A stretch of 64,000 bases of DNA from Aurelia coerulea (lineage: Eukaryota > Cnidaria > Scyphozoa > Semaeostomeae > Ulmaridae), in assembly GCA_039566865.1 (NCBI GenBank), contig CM076949.1:11757501-11821500 (forward strand), in the 5' to 3' direction. The notes under the pieces were generated by a model, which did no database searches, was not told the origin of the DNA, and saw only the letters and a program-made list of their open reading frames with translations. The position numbers and the translations under genes were made by a program. Below, piece after piece: positions 31,796-43,925 of this stretch (positions are counted from its first letter, which is position 1; the number at the start of each line of letters is the position of its first letter).

Positions 31796-33463
31796 TTCGT
31801 GTGCTTGATTGTTTGTTTATGCAAAGCTAAGATCAACTAGTTCTTATCTTACTAGCAATAATTTTTTGCTGTAAAGGATGGATGGAAGTTTTAGCTTACT
31901 TAGCTCCTCCTTTTTCCATCTATCCTCTATTTAGTCATACAATGCCTTTTCTTTTCATTTAGTTTGCAATTTTGTATGTAATTGTTTTCAGGTAGCATGG
32001 ATTGATGATCAAATGAAACTGTAACTGGAACTGAAACTGTATTCTTTTTATTGTGCATTGCAAAAAGTGTGCCCGTGGGGTACTTGGTATATTTTGCTAA
32101 CGGGATGTGCACTCCTTCCCAGGTATCGTTTTCGCCTTTTTTTCCGAGGCAGGCAATTTTTCTAGTGCCGGTTGCCAAAAGGGGTTTTGTTAGAGCCGGT
32201 TATTTTTTCATTGTTTTCCATACTTTACGCATCGGAGTATACTTTCGCATTAATTAGGGGTGTTTTCCTTTACGTTTTTAACCATATATACTGTACTGTA
32301 TCTATTTTGATATAATTATAAAACTTGTAAATATTTTCAATTGTGGCAAATGATACATACATACATCAAATTGATTAAATGGGAAATCAAGTCAAATTGA
32401 TGCTTGAGTCATTGGTTAGTGAATCATTTAGCTCAAGAATACAAACCAAGCCTTATTGGGGCCAACGTACGAGTTTTAATCGGTGAGAATCTCAGGCCCA
32501 AATGGCCCAAATGACATTTCTGACAGAAATCGCTGAAAAGCACCTGCGACTTAGTATTGTTATATCTTATTTGTAGCGACTTTTATCAATGTTTGAACGA
32601 AGGTCAATATTCATCGACCAGAAAATGAATACAATTTCGACTACAAATGAGATAATTGTCTGAGCACGCTACGAACTGCAGAGGGACATCCCTTTTACCA
32701 ATTTTTCAAAAAAATTCCATAATCATTGTAACTTAGTAGCAATTTCCATTTTCGTGAGGGTACTCAAGAATTCCCTTCCAACGACCGATTTGATATCACG
32801 GGGTTAGAAAGAGGCGACTTGATTGGCTGAGCACTGTGAAATTGGATTATTTCCGCGTGCTTCAGCAACCAGTGGGGGCAACCAGTAAGCAATAGCTCTA
32901 ACAACTTCCTTTGCCGAAGATATATTGAGTTAGTAAGAATGTAATAGGTCATGACTGAGGTTTCGTTACTCTTCACATGCTCTTCACAATAAAAACCCAT
33001 TTAAAGACATTCTTATTTTTTCATTTAATCTTTTGTTTCACTGTTAAAACTAAGATGACAACAAAATACAATATTCTGTGCCATCCATAGGAGAAATAGA
33101 CATGATGTCATCTTGTTCTGGCAATGAACGGCACTTAACAAATTCTTTAACAAAAATCTTGGAAAATACAAGTAGAATAAAAAAAATAAAAAATTATGAA
33201 GCACTCTTTTCAAGAAACTTAATGTTTATGAAATGCAAAATGGCATGATCCTGTCTGGTAAATTGAACTCAAGAGACCTTTCATATAAAGGTGAAGGGCT
33301 GCTGCAGTGAAAGAAAAATCTCATGGGAAAATGTTAATTCTTTATCACAAACAAACGATTTGGGTCATAAATTCTTAATCAACTTTTGAATTGAATTGAC
33401 TATAATAATTGAATTTCTTAATCGAAGTTATTGTAAATTTGGCAATAAGAATGGATGTAAGGA
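31796..33463. other. Intronic sequence, nothing recognised
   Basis: The segment 32060-32275 and the segment 34220-34470 share short phrases such as TGTGCACTCC and GGTTGCCAAAAGG-like words in opposite orientation. They may be ends of one decayed element. No exon is supported. Confidence 0.4.
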
Positions 33464-33872
33464 CATACACGTTTTTTTTTTATAAGAAACTGGTTTATAA
33501 GAAACTAGTACTACGATGACCAAAAATTTAAGAAACTCTAGTACTACGCTCAAGAACAGTTAAGAAACTCTAAAAATTTATTTCTTTATGTCTCTCTTAT
33601 TCTATGTCTCTCTAACAAAGGTACATTCGTCTTTTCTTGATTTTTAACTGCAAAATTGGTAAATTTTTGCCTTGATGTGCATGGCTTCTTCTTGATGACA
33701 ATGTCAATGCAAAATGGAAGCCCTTTCTCGAGAAGAAGGCTCAGCTTCGAACAATACCGCAATTTTAGGCCCAAAAAATAAGAAACTAATTAAGAAATTT
33801 TTACTACTAAAACACCGAAATTTTCATGCGAAATTAAGAAACTTTTAGTACTAAGTGCTGATCCAAGTTTAA
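33464..33872. mobile_element. TAAGAAACT-rich MITE (copy B, inverse orientation)
   Basis: A reverse-complement relative of 13153-13578. It begins TACACGTTTTTTTTTTATAAG and carries the same core (CCTTGATGTGCATGGCTTCTTC). The right terminus is truncated after CTAAGTGCTGATCCAAGTTT. Confidence 0.8.
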
Positions 33873-34607
33873 TGGAATGGATGGAACACTGAAGTTCACC
33901 TTCCACCTCAAAAAGTCTACGAAATGATCAATTGTATGAAAGGATTCTTTCTTCCAGGATAAAAGGATAAACCATTCCTAAATAGGGCTGCCAAAATACC
34001 GGGTATGCATTTCCATAGTAAAAAATTGACTTTGCATTTATTTTGCATTTAGTTTGCAGCAAATTGTGTCAAGTTGCTTGTTTTAAGATATTTTTGTTTC
34101 AAGTTTAGGAGTTAGTAAATCATCAGCAAAGTTTTTGAATTTTGCAACATACCCGTTTGCAACCCTAGTTTGCAACCCTATTTTGCAACATATCCTTTTG
34201 CAACACTTGACTTATATAAGTATGGGGGTGTGCACTCCTAGAAATAATTTTCACCCGGTTCTGGAAGTTTCCCCTCCAAAGGACAGCTGGCTTTAGAAAA
34301 ATCAGCGAATAGTATACTTACAAACCATTGAAAAACAATTAAATAAAAACTCACTCTAACAGAATACCCCTTTTGACAACCAGCTCTAGAAAATTGCCTT
34401 TGTTTGATACCTGGCATTAAAAAGGGGGAAAGACAATACCTGGAAAGGAGTACACATCATGTTGGACCCCTAGACTGGCTACAATCTCTGTATGCTCCTT
34501 AGAACTGATATCAGAAACAACAACAACAGCAAAATTGAGGGACTAGTGTAGCTAGTCTATAGGAAACCTAGGTTGCAACAAAGATTGCTTGAAGCTTCCA
34601 GTAAGCA
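33873..34607. other. Intronic sequence, nothing recognised
   Basis: Contains TTTGCAACCCTA-type short repeats (34150-34205). No gene. Confidence 0.4.
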
Positions 34608-35200
34608 TGAACAAGGACAGATTTCGTAACACAATAGCATCAGTCACTGTTGTTGACACCTGAATTCAAAGCGATTCGCGATTGCGCAGACAATTGAAAG
34701 TCTCTCAACCAGTAATTCAAAAGAAGCAAAGCTGCAAAAGTTTCTCTGAAACCCAGGTAGCTAGCTTGGTGCATTCCAGAAATTGTTTTTAAGAGTAAAA
34801 GTAAACATATATCAAAAGAAGAAGAACATATCTTTACATCTATTGCAGGCATTTTATTTCTTTGGTTTAGGGGCTGAGCAGTAAGTGTTTAATTCCACCT
34901 AAAAATACGAAAATTGAATTGCCTCCCAATAGGCTTCAATACCAAACAAATAAAATGACTGCGGCAGATGTGCAGATATACCCTTCTTCTTTTGATTTAT
35001 GCTCACGTTAGCTCTTGGAAACCATTTCTGGAAGCGCGTTTGCTACCTGAGTTTCATAAAACTTTTGCGGCTTTGTTTGTTTTTTGAATTTCTGGTTGAG
35101 AGAATTTCTTCTGTCTGCAATCGCAAATCGCTTTGAATTCAGGTGTCAACGAAAGCAACGGATGCTATTGTCTTACAAAATCTGTCCTTGTTGTAAGCAT
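34608..35200. mobile_element. Foldback element with arms of about 240 bp
   Basis: The left arm (34608-34860) begins GAACAAGGACAGATTTCGTA. The right arm (34960-35200) ends with the inverse, CAAAATCTGTCCTTGTTGTA. Both include GACACCTGAATTCAAAGCGA or its inverse and a Ser/Lys-codon-like GAAGAAG tract. A third, single copy is at 18890-19105. No coding content. Confidence 0.75.
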
Positions 35201-35414
35201 GCAAATCTGTACAAATTCCAAAATAAAATTGCAAACTTCAAAAGGACAATTGAGCACACTTGATGTGCAAACTGAGTGGCATATTTCAACTGGTTTACTA
35301 CTTCATTCTCCGGCTGTTGTTCAATACCATGATTGGATGCCAAGGAAAATTTTCCATAAATAAGAATAAGAATCCTGGAAATCATCAATCTTCGGAGCAA
35401 AAAGCCACACTCAC

Positions 35415-35630
35415 CTGATTAAGTTCATACTGCAATGATTCATTGTTTCTAGATATTTCTCTGCAACTGCCAAAGTTGGAATGTCTATGGTACTTTGCTT
35501 TTTTCTCTGATGATTCTAATTTGCTTGTTAACAATTGAATGTCTATTGACAAATCATGAATCTGTGCCTCATAGCTGGCTTCCTTTTCATGATATGATCT
35601 CTTCATACTGTAGACGCTTGCTTCAAATTC
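35415..35630 (-). CDS. BICDL1: Coiled-coil exon 2 of the BICD-related adaptor gene
   Basis: 216 nt, 72 codons, phase 0 on both sides, with acceptor CCATAG and donor GTGAGT on the minus strand. Spliced to exon 1 it gives ...AEKTE|EFEASVYSMKRSYHE, then KEASYEAQIHDLSIDIQLLT and ends ESLQYELNQ. In BICD-related proteins the CC1-box exon is followed by just such a charged coiled coil. The smooth continuation across the phase-0 junction supports the join. The first part of the frame is preceded by a good pyrimidine/AG signal, and no stop interrupts it. Confidence 0.75.
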
Positions 35631-36566
35631 CTATGGAACAATGATACTGTAAATGTTGGCAGTGTGCAACAACTTGTCAATTCAGTAGCATCCATAAATA
35701 AAAACCAATGATTTGAATTTCAGCCTGTTGTCCAGGAAACAAGATAAAAAGCATTTTTAATATGGCTGTCCAGTCTAAAATGTCTTATTCCATAATGGGT
35801 TTCTTATTCATGAATACCTACGCAATCTTAAACATCGTGATAAAGATTTTGTGATCCATCTGGTGCAAACACACTCAGGCAACAACTGTCAATTGTCTTA
35901 TGAAATTGGCCTTTTCTCATGTGGGAGGCACATTTCAATTTGGGTTATATTTTTATATATAAATTTTAATCTGAAATTTGACATGATGCCAAGATCCAAA
36001 AATCCGATCAACATGTTGTAAAAATCCAATCTGCATGAACCAATCAGTCAATCTGAAGAGTTCAATACCCCTTCTTCTGCTATTGTTTCAAAACCTTCCT
36101 GGGCAAATTTTTCAGGAGGGGTCTTGGTTGAAGAAATTTCAAAAAGACTTATGTCTGTTTCTACAGTGTTCCTGCTTTCATCAGTTTGGGTATTTCTATT
36201 TATTGGCCAGAGGAGTGATTTCTAATTTCTTAAATTTCTTGAAAAAAGGATGTTCACGGTGTTTGAATGTCATTCTAGAACCTGGAATAGAACATCCGTA
36301 TTCCACAGAAAAATGGTAATAATTTTCTAATTGATATAAGTTTCATACATTTTATATTTGATTTTATTGTTTGAAGGATATTTTGGAAGAAGCTCAAAAG
36401 GCACAAGCGAAAAGAGAATTCTTCAAAATTGTTTGGAAAATTACATCATATCAGTTACGCACGCCCTGAATTCAGGAAAAAAATTTTGGTAAGGAAATAT
36501 AATATAGGATCACTTTACGTAGAATCCAGAAGTTGATATCGTGCACTATGAAGTCTTCATTGTGGG
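35631..36566. other. Intronic sequence, nothing recognised
   Basis: A plus-strand 94-codon frame at 36035-36319 is not flanked by convincing splice signals and has no motif. Confidence 0.4.
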
Positions 36567-37519
36567 CCAGGTCGAAAACTCGGACTTCTCGGACATCTCG
36601 GACATCTCTAACCAGAATGTCCGAGTTTTCTAAGTCCGAGTTTTCGAATTAGCCCTAGTTCAAACTCGAAAACACGGACTTCTCGGACGAAATGGTCCGA
36701 CTTTTCCTTTCTCCAACTTATCGAATTTCTCCTATGCTCTAGAAGAAAACTTGGACATGTCGGAACTCGAAAACATGGACTTTTCGGATGAAATAGTCCG
36801 ACTTTCTGGGTATCAAAAGCAGGAAATTTTGCAAGAGCAGGCTGTCACAAACATGTGAAAAGGGAATATTTTGTTGGATCTGATTATGTAGATCAAAAGG
36901 GAATCTTTTTATAAATTGTTATGTTCTGAGCAGATAAGAAAACGTTTATTCGTGGGCACAACCCGGTACGAATCCAAGTTCGAATACAACGTCAAATACC
37001 CCCGGGGGGCTGATAGTTAGTTTCTAAAATTTTGGGACACTATGGCCTCAAACAGTTTCTGAATGAGTTTCTTTAATTCTCAAATTTTGGGACACTATGT
37101 ATTGCTTCCAACAGTTTCTGAATGAGTTTCTTTTATTTCTAATTCCGCAAGCGTAGAGTTAATTTTTGTTTTGTTAGAAGGGCTCCCAAATCTATGAGTG
37201 ACCTGGGAAAATTAAAGCTGCAAATTTCAAAAATACCTTGTCTTTTTTAATTCACATTAGGGTACTGTAGTTTCATAACAGGTGAAATATTGGTGATACT
37301 GCATGGCAAGATGAAATATTGATAATACATATATTCTATAAATTCACACTCAATTGCTGTTGTTTTTTCGCCGTATTGCGGTAATTCTGCCTTCGAATTT
37401 ATTCATTCGCTTGTCACCAAAAGCATCTTCGGATCCGACGATAGACGCTGGTACATTCATTTTTTTTATATGAGGAACCGCTTATCAGAAACGGTAGGCT
37501 CAATTTTTTGAAAGTCAAG

Positions 37520-38055
37520 GAACGACTCTACCTAATTGAAAAAGCTAGTAGGAAACTTTTGTAATTTACAATTTTAATTTTCCTTTCGCACTCAAAAATG
37601 TTTGACAGTGTACAGTTATAGCAACTGTTTGGAAATTATTTTGATTGCGAATTGTGTTATTTACTTGTTTTGAGGTCTTACCATTACCAAGTAAATCAGG
37701 AGCCCTTTAAACAACACAGAATGAACTATACACTTACAGCATTAAAAGTATAAGAAACATATAAGAAACTTTTGCCAGCAAAATGTCCCAAAAATGTAAG
37801 AAACTGCCTACCATCACCGGACCTTAGTTTCTTACCAAAAAGTGAATGTATATTTAATGCCGGAAGTGTAGAGTTCTTAGTAAGATCTCAAAACAAGTAA
37901 ATAACATAATTCTCACTCAGAATAATGTCCAAACAGTTGATAAAACTGTACTGTGTCAAAACATTTTTGAGTGCGACAGGAAATATAGATCTGCAAATTA
38001 CAAGCGTTTGTTTCTTAGCCTTTAAAGTTTTTCTACCGTTACTTATAAACGGTTT
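37520..38055. repeat. Internal foldback around a TAAGAAACT fragment
   Basis: The left arm contains GCACTCAAAAATGTTTGACAG, CAACTGTTTGGA and TTATTTACTTGTTTTGAG. The right arm carries their inverses in reverse order (CTCAAAACAAGTAAATAACA, TCCAAACAGTTG, CATTTTTGAGTGCG). The arms are about 170 bp long. Confidence 0.7.
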
Positions 38056-38554
38056 CTCACAAAAAAATACGTGTATTTTTCCTTTTAAGGATTTACTTTC
38101 ATTTCCAAAGATCAACGAAGGAGCTGTAAATTTTGTGGTTACTCCATTTTGAACTTTACTGGGGTTATTTGAACAATTTCAACGCACTTTTCTCCAAGAT
38201 TCACAACAATTATGTCCAAACCCTCCGGCTGGTCTTGAAGCTGTTTTCGCTTTATTGTATTGAACCAAACATGAAAACGGAGCAAAGAGCCCGTGTGGGA
38301 CTGCACATATTTTGGGTAACGGGACGTGACATCGGGAAGGGTATCGATTTTCGCGATTTTGATCTAAGGAAAGGTATTGATTCTCGCAATTTTGGTATAA
38401 GCACAAGATTGGATATACATTTTCAGAAAATTGGTATAAGGTCATGTGTACTTTTTCAGACAATTTGCATAAGGAACGGGCATGTTTTTGAAGCTTCGAT
38501 GGGACGTCCTTGACCAAATCCTGGTCAAATACCCCCCCCCCCCCGATGCAAGAC

Positions 38555-38860
38555 ACGAATATTCTCATAAGAAATTAAGAATTGGGGCCAAGTTTCTCAA
38601 TGTTTTCAGATTTTTTCCTCCTTGAACATGATTTTTCAAGCCATTGCAATGTTTAGAAATTACTCAAATTTCTTCCGAGTAATATGATGCAGGAAACAAG
38701 TCAAAATGAAGCAAAAATGCTTTCTTAATTTGTTGACGATCTGAATGTTGAGCTTCTCATAAGCAGTTTCTTATGAAGAAATTACGTGTAAATAACGGGG
38801 CAGTTTCTTATAAGCAGTTTCTTATGAAGAAATTACGAGTAAATAACGGGGCAGACTCTA
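38555..38860. repeat. TAAGAAACT-family remnant with a local tandem duplication
   Basis: TTCTCATAAGAAATTAAGAA at the left. On the right, a unit of about 53 bp (CAGTTTCTTATGAAGAAATT...AATAACGGGG) is present twice in tandem at 38762-38850. Confidence 0.6.
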
Positions 38861-39130
38861 CATTGCCCGATCGCCATTGGATTCAAAATCAGGACCTTCT
38901 TTAACATGCCAGCTAGCTTGGCAATTGGTCCCTTGTTTGTATCTATTGTTTTTCCTGTAGAAAATGTAAAAAATGAAATTCGATAAATTGGGAAAAAATC
39001 GGACCATTTCGTCCGAGAAGTCCGCGTTTTCGAGTTTGAACTAGGGCTAATTCGAAAACTCGGACAATCTGGTCCAAGATGTCCGAGAAGTCCGAGTTTT
39101 CGAACTGGCATTGCATTGTGTAGTAAGTAC

Positions 39131-39427
39131 CTCTGTCTTTTCTGCAAGTTCTCCGTGTACAGCACCCAAAGTATGCTCTAATTCTCTATTCTTCTCTAAT
39201 AGTGCATTGCCGGCCTCTGCAGCAAGGACCAAGTAATTTTGTGTCTTTGCAAGCTGTTCATACACATCATCATCGTCTCTGTCCTCTATCGTAAATGCGT
39301 CAAGATTTAGATTTTGATCACTCATCTGGAAATCTTCATAAGCTAGAGTGCATTGAATTTCAAATTGCATGCACTGATCTTCTAAATTTTCGTTTCTTTT
39401 CTGTATTGAAAGAATATCTTTTCCCAT
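39131..39427 (-). CDS. BICDL1: Exon 1 of a BICD-related dynein adaptor, with CC1-box
   Basis: 297 nt, 99 codons, ending phase 0 at a strong AGAG|GTACTTAC donor. The ATG at 39427 is chosen because an in-frame stop lies 15 nt upstream. The sequence is a short leader, an acidic run (EDRDDDDVYEQL) and then LVLAAEAGNALLEKNREL. The Ala69-Ala70-x-x-Gly73 motif followed by ALLEKN-x-EL is the CC1-box, which in BICD2, BICDL1, Spindly, TRAK and HAP1 contacts the dynein light intermediate chain. Such proteins are coiled-coil adaptors linking dynein-dynactin to cargo, for BICDL1 to Rab6-type vesicles. The phase-0 exons at 35630, 30854, 28512 and 19795 (and probably 666) extend the coiled coil. The family call is firm. 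BICDL1 rather than another BICD relative is inferred from the short N-terminus. Confidence 0.75.
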
Positions 39428-39872
39428 AGCTATTTCAGGCTAGGGTGAATGGATTGTGCAAAGTCTTTTGTTGAAAAACAACTTGAATAACCTCTCGGCT
39501 TCATGCTGATAGCTTTCACCTTAAAATGGGCCTAAGTATGTACCCCCACACATGAATGATGATGCTCACGAGATTAACGATAGTTGAATAAAAGCACGTT
39601 GATAATGGTGATGAATGGTCATTTGGTATTGAGATAATATTGCGTAGAAACCATTATAAATTATGCATACATATGGAAGTCATGTTCTTGTTTGCTCATC
39701 TGCGATTCGCCTTTTCATCCGCAGCTCAAATACTGTCTGCCTCTTTTATATAGATAAAGCGGAAGTGAAAGCGAGGCGTGAAAATTCCCGGAAATTGAGA
39801 CTGTTGCACTGTAGCATTTATCTCACGATGCGCAACCTTCAGATACATTCAGATGGGATTTAACCAATACCA
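39428..39872. promoter_or_regulatory. 5' leader and presumed promoter region of the adaptor gene
   Basis: It lies immediately upstream, in the minus-strand sense, of the exon 1 ATG. There is no TATA box at a useful distance and no obvious CpG cluster. The interval between the ATG and the start of the next transposon (39873) is only about 445 bp, so promoter elements must sit here or the true first exon lies further away. Confidence 0.3.
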
Positions 39873-40125
39873 TAAACGTATTTTTTATCAGAAACTGCCC
39901 ATAAACTCAACTCTCAGTCTCAGTCAGATCACCAAAAGATTAAGAAACTCCAGTACTGGGAAAATATAAGTTAAGAACCTTTTCATTTCGATAAAGGAAA
40001 TCTTAACATATTTCTAATCTATTTTCACTTGTTTCATGCATCATATTACTCGTAAGGTACATTGAGTAATGTCTAAAAATTGGAAAGGCTCAAAACACCT
40101 TGTTTTGAAATGTTCACGAGGGCAC

Positions 40126-42053
40126 AGGCACACAGTGATCCAGAATGCAAAAATAAAGGAAGAAAATACAAAATATCACAAAAATTAAATTTAATCAAAA
40201 CCGTTGTAATGATATATGGTCTTAAAGAGGATATGTTAAGGATCAAAACAAAGCAAACAGTAGACTTTTAGGACTTCTGAGTCCGGAGATATTCTTTTCC
40301 AAAGTTGGATGAAACTGACATTGTTTACTTTTCATGTAATTTTTGGTAGATTTCTACAGAATGCTCATTACAACAACAAATTCATTTACTAGTATCTCTG
40401 CCCAGGGTTATCCGATTTTAGCTCTGTTTGTTTTAATTGATAGAACTACTTATCACCTTGCAAGCAAGTTGCTCGTTGCTTCAACTGGATCCCAAATGTT
40501 TGTTTTTGTGTTCTTTTTCCTAAATGCACTTATTTTCCTGAAATGAACACCAAAAATGCGTAATTTGAGATTAAAAGTACAAAATAAAAAAGTAAGGCCG
40601 AATATGTCTACCAAACCTAGATTTTATCACAGCAGCGTGTTTCAGCAGATAGTCTGCCAAAGCAATCATTCAGGATCGTGCAGGGGAAAAAGTTATTGTA
40701 TTTTGAAAGTGGCCACTACTACTTTTTTGCTATTTTGAGCCCCCATTATTTTCATGTGCACCTTCAGACAAACGCAAATCCTGTACCTCATGCTTAAGAT
40801 ATATCATTCTGAATGGTTTTATCTTTGTCAACAAGTGTTCTGACATAAATGAAAGTAAAATTGAATTAAAAGGCTCCTCCGCAGAGGCATTTTGTGGCTC
40901 TCTAATTGAGCTGTCTTAAGCACTGGGATAGCATGGGTTGAACATGCAATTTTAGCCTTGAAAAAGTACACCAGGAACGTTTTGTAGCCAACCAGCTTCA
41001 AGACAAGGCAATATTATATGGACAATGTTATGTGGGATGTTTTTGTGCGCATCCTGATCATTTCACTTCAGTATTACCATGAAATTGATGTAATCAAGTC
41101 AAAACGATAACACTTCACAGTTCCAACTCTACCAGTCTTGAGGAACCCATCGCTGATGACATCTTCAACTTTGTATGGATCATTTTTATTTGTGTGAGTT
41201 GAGAAAACATTAAATATATTATTATTACAATGTTTTTGGTAATTGCATACAGATAGGAGTCCCAATGTTTAAGATAGTTCCATCGAAAAAGTATAAAAGG
41301 CCTCTGCGGAGGAGATAGTGAATTTAATTTTACTTTTCGAAATGCCAGAACACTTGTTAACAAGGATAAAACCATTCAGAATGGCATATTGTAAGCATGA
41401 GTTGCAGGATTTGCGTTTGTTTGAAGGTGCACGTGAAAATAATGGAGGCTCAAAATAGCAAAAAAGTGGTAGTGGCCACCTTCAAAATAAAATAACTTTT
41501 TTCCCTGCACGATCCTGAGTGATTGCTTTGGCAGACTATCTGCTGAAATGTGCTGCTGTGATAAAATCTAGGTTTGGTAGATATATTCGGCCTTAATTTT
41601 TTTATTTTGTACTTTTAATCTCAAATTACGCGTTTTTGGTGTCTATTTCAGGAAAATAGGCGCATTTCGGAAAAATAACAAAAAAACAAAAAAGTGGGTT
41701 CTGGAAGGATCAATGAGCGACTCTCTTGTAAGAGGACATGTTGTTCTATCAATTAAAGCAAACAGAATTAAAATCGGATAACCCTGGGCAAAGATATTAG
41801 TAAATTAACTTGCTGTTGTAATGAGCATTCTGTAGAAATCTACCAAAAATTACATGAAAAGTAAACAATGTCAATTTCATCCAACTTTGGAAGCAAATAT
41901 CTCCGGACTCAGAAGTCATAAAAGTTTACTTTTTGCTTTATTTTGATCCTTAACAAATCCTCGTTAAGACCATATATCATAATAACCGTTTCGATTAATT
42001 TGATCTTTGCGATATTTTGTATTTTTTTCCTTTTGCTGGATCACAGTGAGGCA
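40126..42053. mobile_element. Foldback element with arms of about 760 bp, AGGCA duplication
   Basis: AGGCA lies at 40126-40130 and 42049-42053. The ends read CACAGTGATCCAG and, inverted, CACTGTGATCCAG. The arms (about 40131-40890 and 41290-42048) are complementary throughout, for example TCTGCCCAGGGTTATCCGAT versus its inverse, and GCAGATAGTCTGCCAAAGCA versus its inverse. The loop is about 400 bp. Open frames in the arms (such as 40343-40546 and 41943-42287) appear in both arms with different lengths and are not credible genes. Confidence 0.85.
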
Positions 42054-42653
42054 GTCAGGGGCGCAAATGCAAAATTTTTTGAGGGGGGTGTGTGTTCAAT
42101 GGACCGAGTTTCTTCCAAGTGGGACCGATTTTTGCGAGATAAATGTCGTTGCAAATGTATGAAAAATAAAGTTTTCCTATCTGCCATAATTTACCGAAAA
42201 TACACCAACGATCGAAACGGAATTAAACAAACAGTTTTTGACATCAAGTTGTCTCTGGCTAGCATCTTAGCCATCTGCCCTGAATGATCCAGTCAAAGCT
42301 TCACAGAATAGCCATGTTTTTAGGCATGCATGCTTGCTCATATGGAATCAATAAGTGGCGTGGCCAGGGTAAATTAAGAGGGAGGCAGGGAAATGCATGG
42401 GCCTGGGGCCAGGAAATTTTTTGGCCTTTACTTTGGCGTAGAATGCATCTTCCAATGTCATGCTTGCCATCAGCAGCGAGAAAACCTTGCTAGTTTCGTG
42501 ATAGTTACCCTGTGAGTTATCCTATAAATCGGAGCACGAAGAAAACTTTTGAAGAAACATCCTTTACTTTCGCTTAGAATGCATCTCCCAATATCATGCT
42601 TGCCATTAGCAGCGAGTAAACCTTGATAGTTTTGTGACAAACAGAGCATTTTA

Positions 42654-43318
42654 GATATTGTTGCTCTGTTTGGGGATGTGCAGGTGATACCACACTAAGA
42701 AAATTGCAAATGCTGCAAAATCGAGCAGCGCGTGTCGTTACAAACAGTCCCTTCGATCAATCATCGCTGCCATTAATATCACAACTAGGGTGGTTAACAG
42801 TCAAAGAAATGATCGACTTCGAGACAGCTTGTATAGTATATAAAGCCTTGAATGGGCTTGCACCCCCTTACATGCAGTCAATGTTTCACAAATTGTCCGA
42901 TTCTTGCAATCGGACCTTACGTAATACCAGTACTGACCTCAGGATTCCACTCTGTAAGACCTCAAATGGGCAGCGGAGCTTTTCGTATCGAGGAGTTACT
43001 GTTTGGAACCAGCTGAGCAATGAAATAAAAACTGCTCCTTCGCTAGCCACTTTCAAAACGAGGCTAAAAGCATTTTTGAAAGATCAAAGAGGCTGATAAT
43101 CTAATTCAACATTCAGCACATACGTTTGACTTCCGAGTCCCTTTATTTTTACATATATTTCTTTCTTTTATGTAGGATCTTCAAGTTTATTTGTAATATC
43201 ATGTATTTAGGTTAGTTATGTTTTTAAGCAGGGCACATTGTAAATCAGTTAATTTATATTTACTGAATGTATTTAACCCTGTTAAAATAAATCAAAATGA
43301 ATGAATGAAATGAAATGA
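42654..43318 (+). pseudogene. 5'-truncated LINE fragment: RT C-terminal region and A-rich tail
   Basis: A 130-codon plus-strand frame (42704-43096) reads MLQNRAARVVTNSPFDQSSL, then CIVYKALNGLAPPYMQSMF and FSYRGVTVWNQLSNEIKTAP. This is the conserved C-terminal region after the RT domain in CR1/Jockey/RTE-type LINEs. It ends normally at FLKDQRG, followed by about 200 bp of 3' UTR and an AATGAATGAAATG-type tail at 43296-43318. No RT catalytic motifs are present, so this is a typical 5'-truncated insertion into the hAT satellite. Confidence 0.85.
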
Positions 43319-43925
43319 TACCGGGTGCGCCAAAATAAACTATGAACGTTTGGCAGGCCACAATATTTTGAACACTGGACCAATTTTGAAGATTTATGAC
43401 TTAAATATTTAGCAGAGTGCCTGAATTAGATTCTAGGACTTTGTGCAGATTTTTCCGTTTTCAGTTCTTAGAGCTAGAAGCGAGTTTCTTAAATGGTCGT
43501 TTTCGAAAATATTGAGAACGAGAAAGAAAAGGGGAAAAATTGTAAAAGATCCAACAAAATAAACGAAGAGAAAACGTTTTCAGGGGGATTTTGGGGTTCA
43601 GTATGAACTCTCGTACAGCAGATTACAATTGGTCGATTTTTAGATCGCAAATCACCACGAAAAAGTTCTCTCTTTATCCATTCATGCCTGTTCTTTAGAA
43701 AATTTGATCGATATTTTTTGATCGTCTTCGGTGTTTTCGAAAACAAAAATCTTAGGAAACTCGCTTCTAGCTCTAAAAACTGAAAATGAAAAAATTTGCA
43801 AAAATCCCAGTATCTAATTCAGGCTTTCTGCTAATGAATGAGCCCTAAATCTTCAAAATCGATCCAGTGTGTACGATTTATTGTGGCCTGCGAAACGTGC
43901 ATAGTTTATTTTGGCGCACCCTGTA
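43319..43925. mobile_element. Mariner-type MITE with CCGGGTGCGCC ends
   Basis: TA lies at 43319-43320 and 43924-43925. The termini are CCGGGTGCGCCAAAATAAAC and, inverted, CAGGGTGCGCCAAAATAAAC, and complementarity continues about 250 bp (GGCAGGCCACAATA; GAGCTAGAAGCGAGTTTC). It is inserted at the very tail of the LINE fragment. It is a different family from the pair at 26207 and 59854. Confidence 0.85.

Larger units (their letters stand above)
36567..39108. mobile_element. 2.5-kb element with TCGGAC-rich terminal inverted repeats
   Basis: Inverted ends of about 110-130 bp: left from 36567 (CCAGGTCGAAAACTCGGACT), right ending 39108 (inverse, CCAGTTCGAAAACTCGGACT). Both contain repeated TCTCGGACATC and GTCCGAGTTTTCGAATTAGCCCTAGTTC. 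The right end lies only 22 bp from the donor of exon 1 of the adaptor gene. The interior holds a smaller foldback (about 37520-38055) around a TAAGAAACT fragment (37733-37856), a plus-strand satellite-like stretch (38320-38500) and a run of about 14 C at 38529. Confidence 0.75.
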
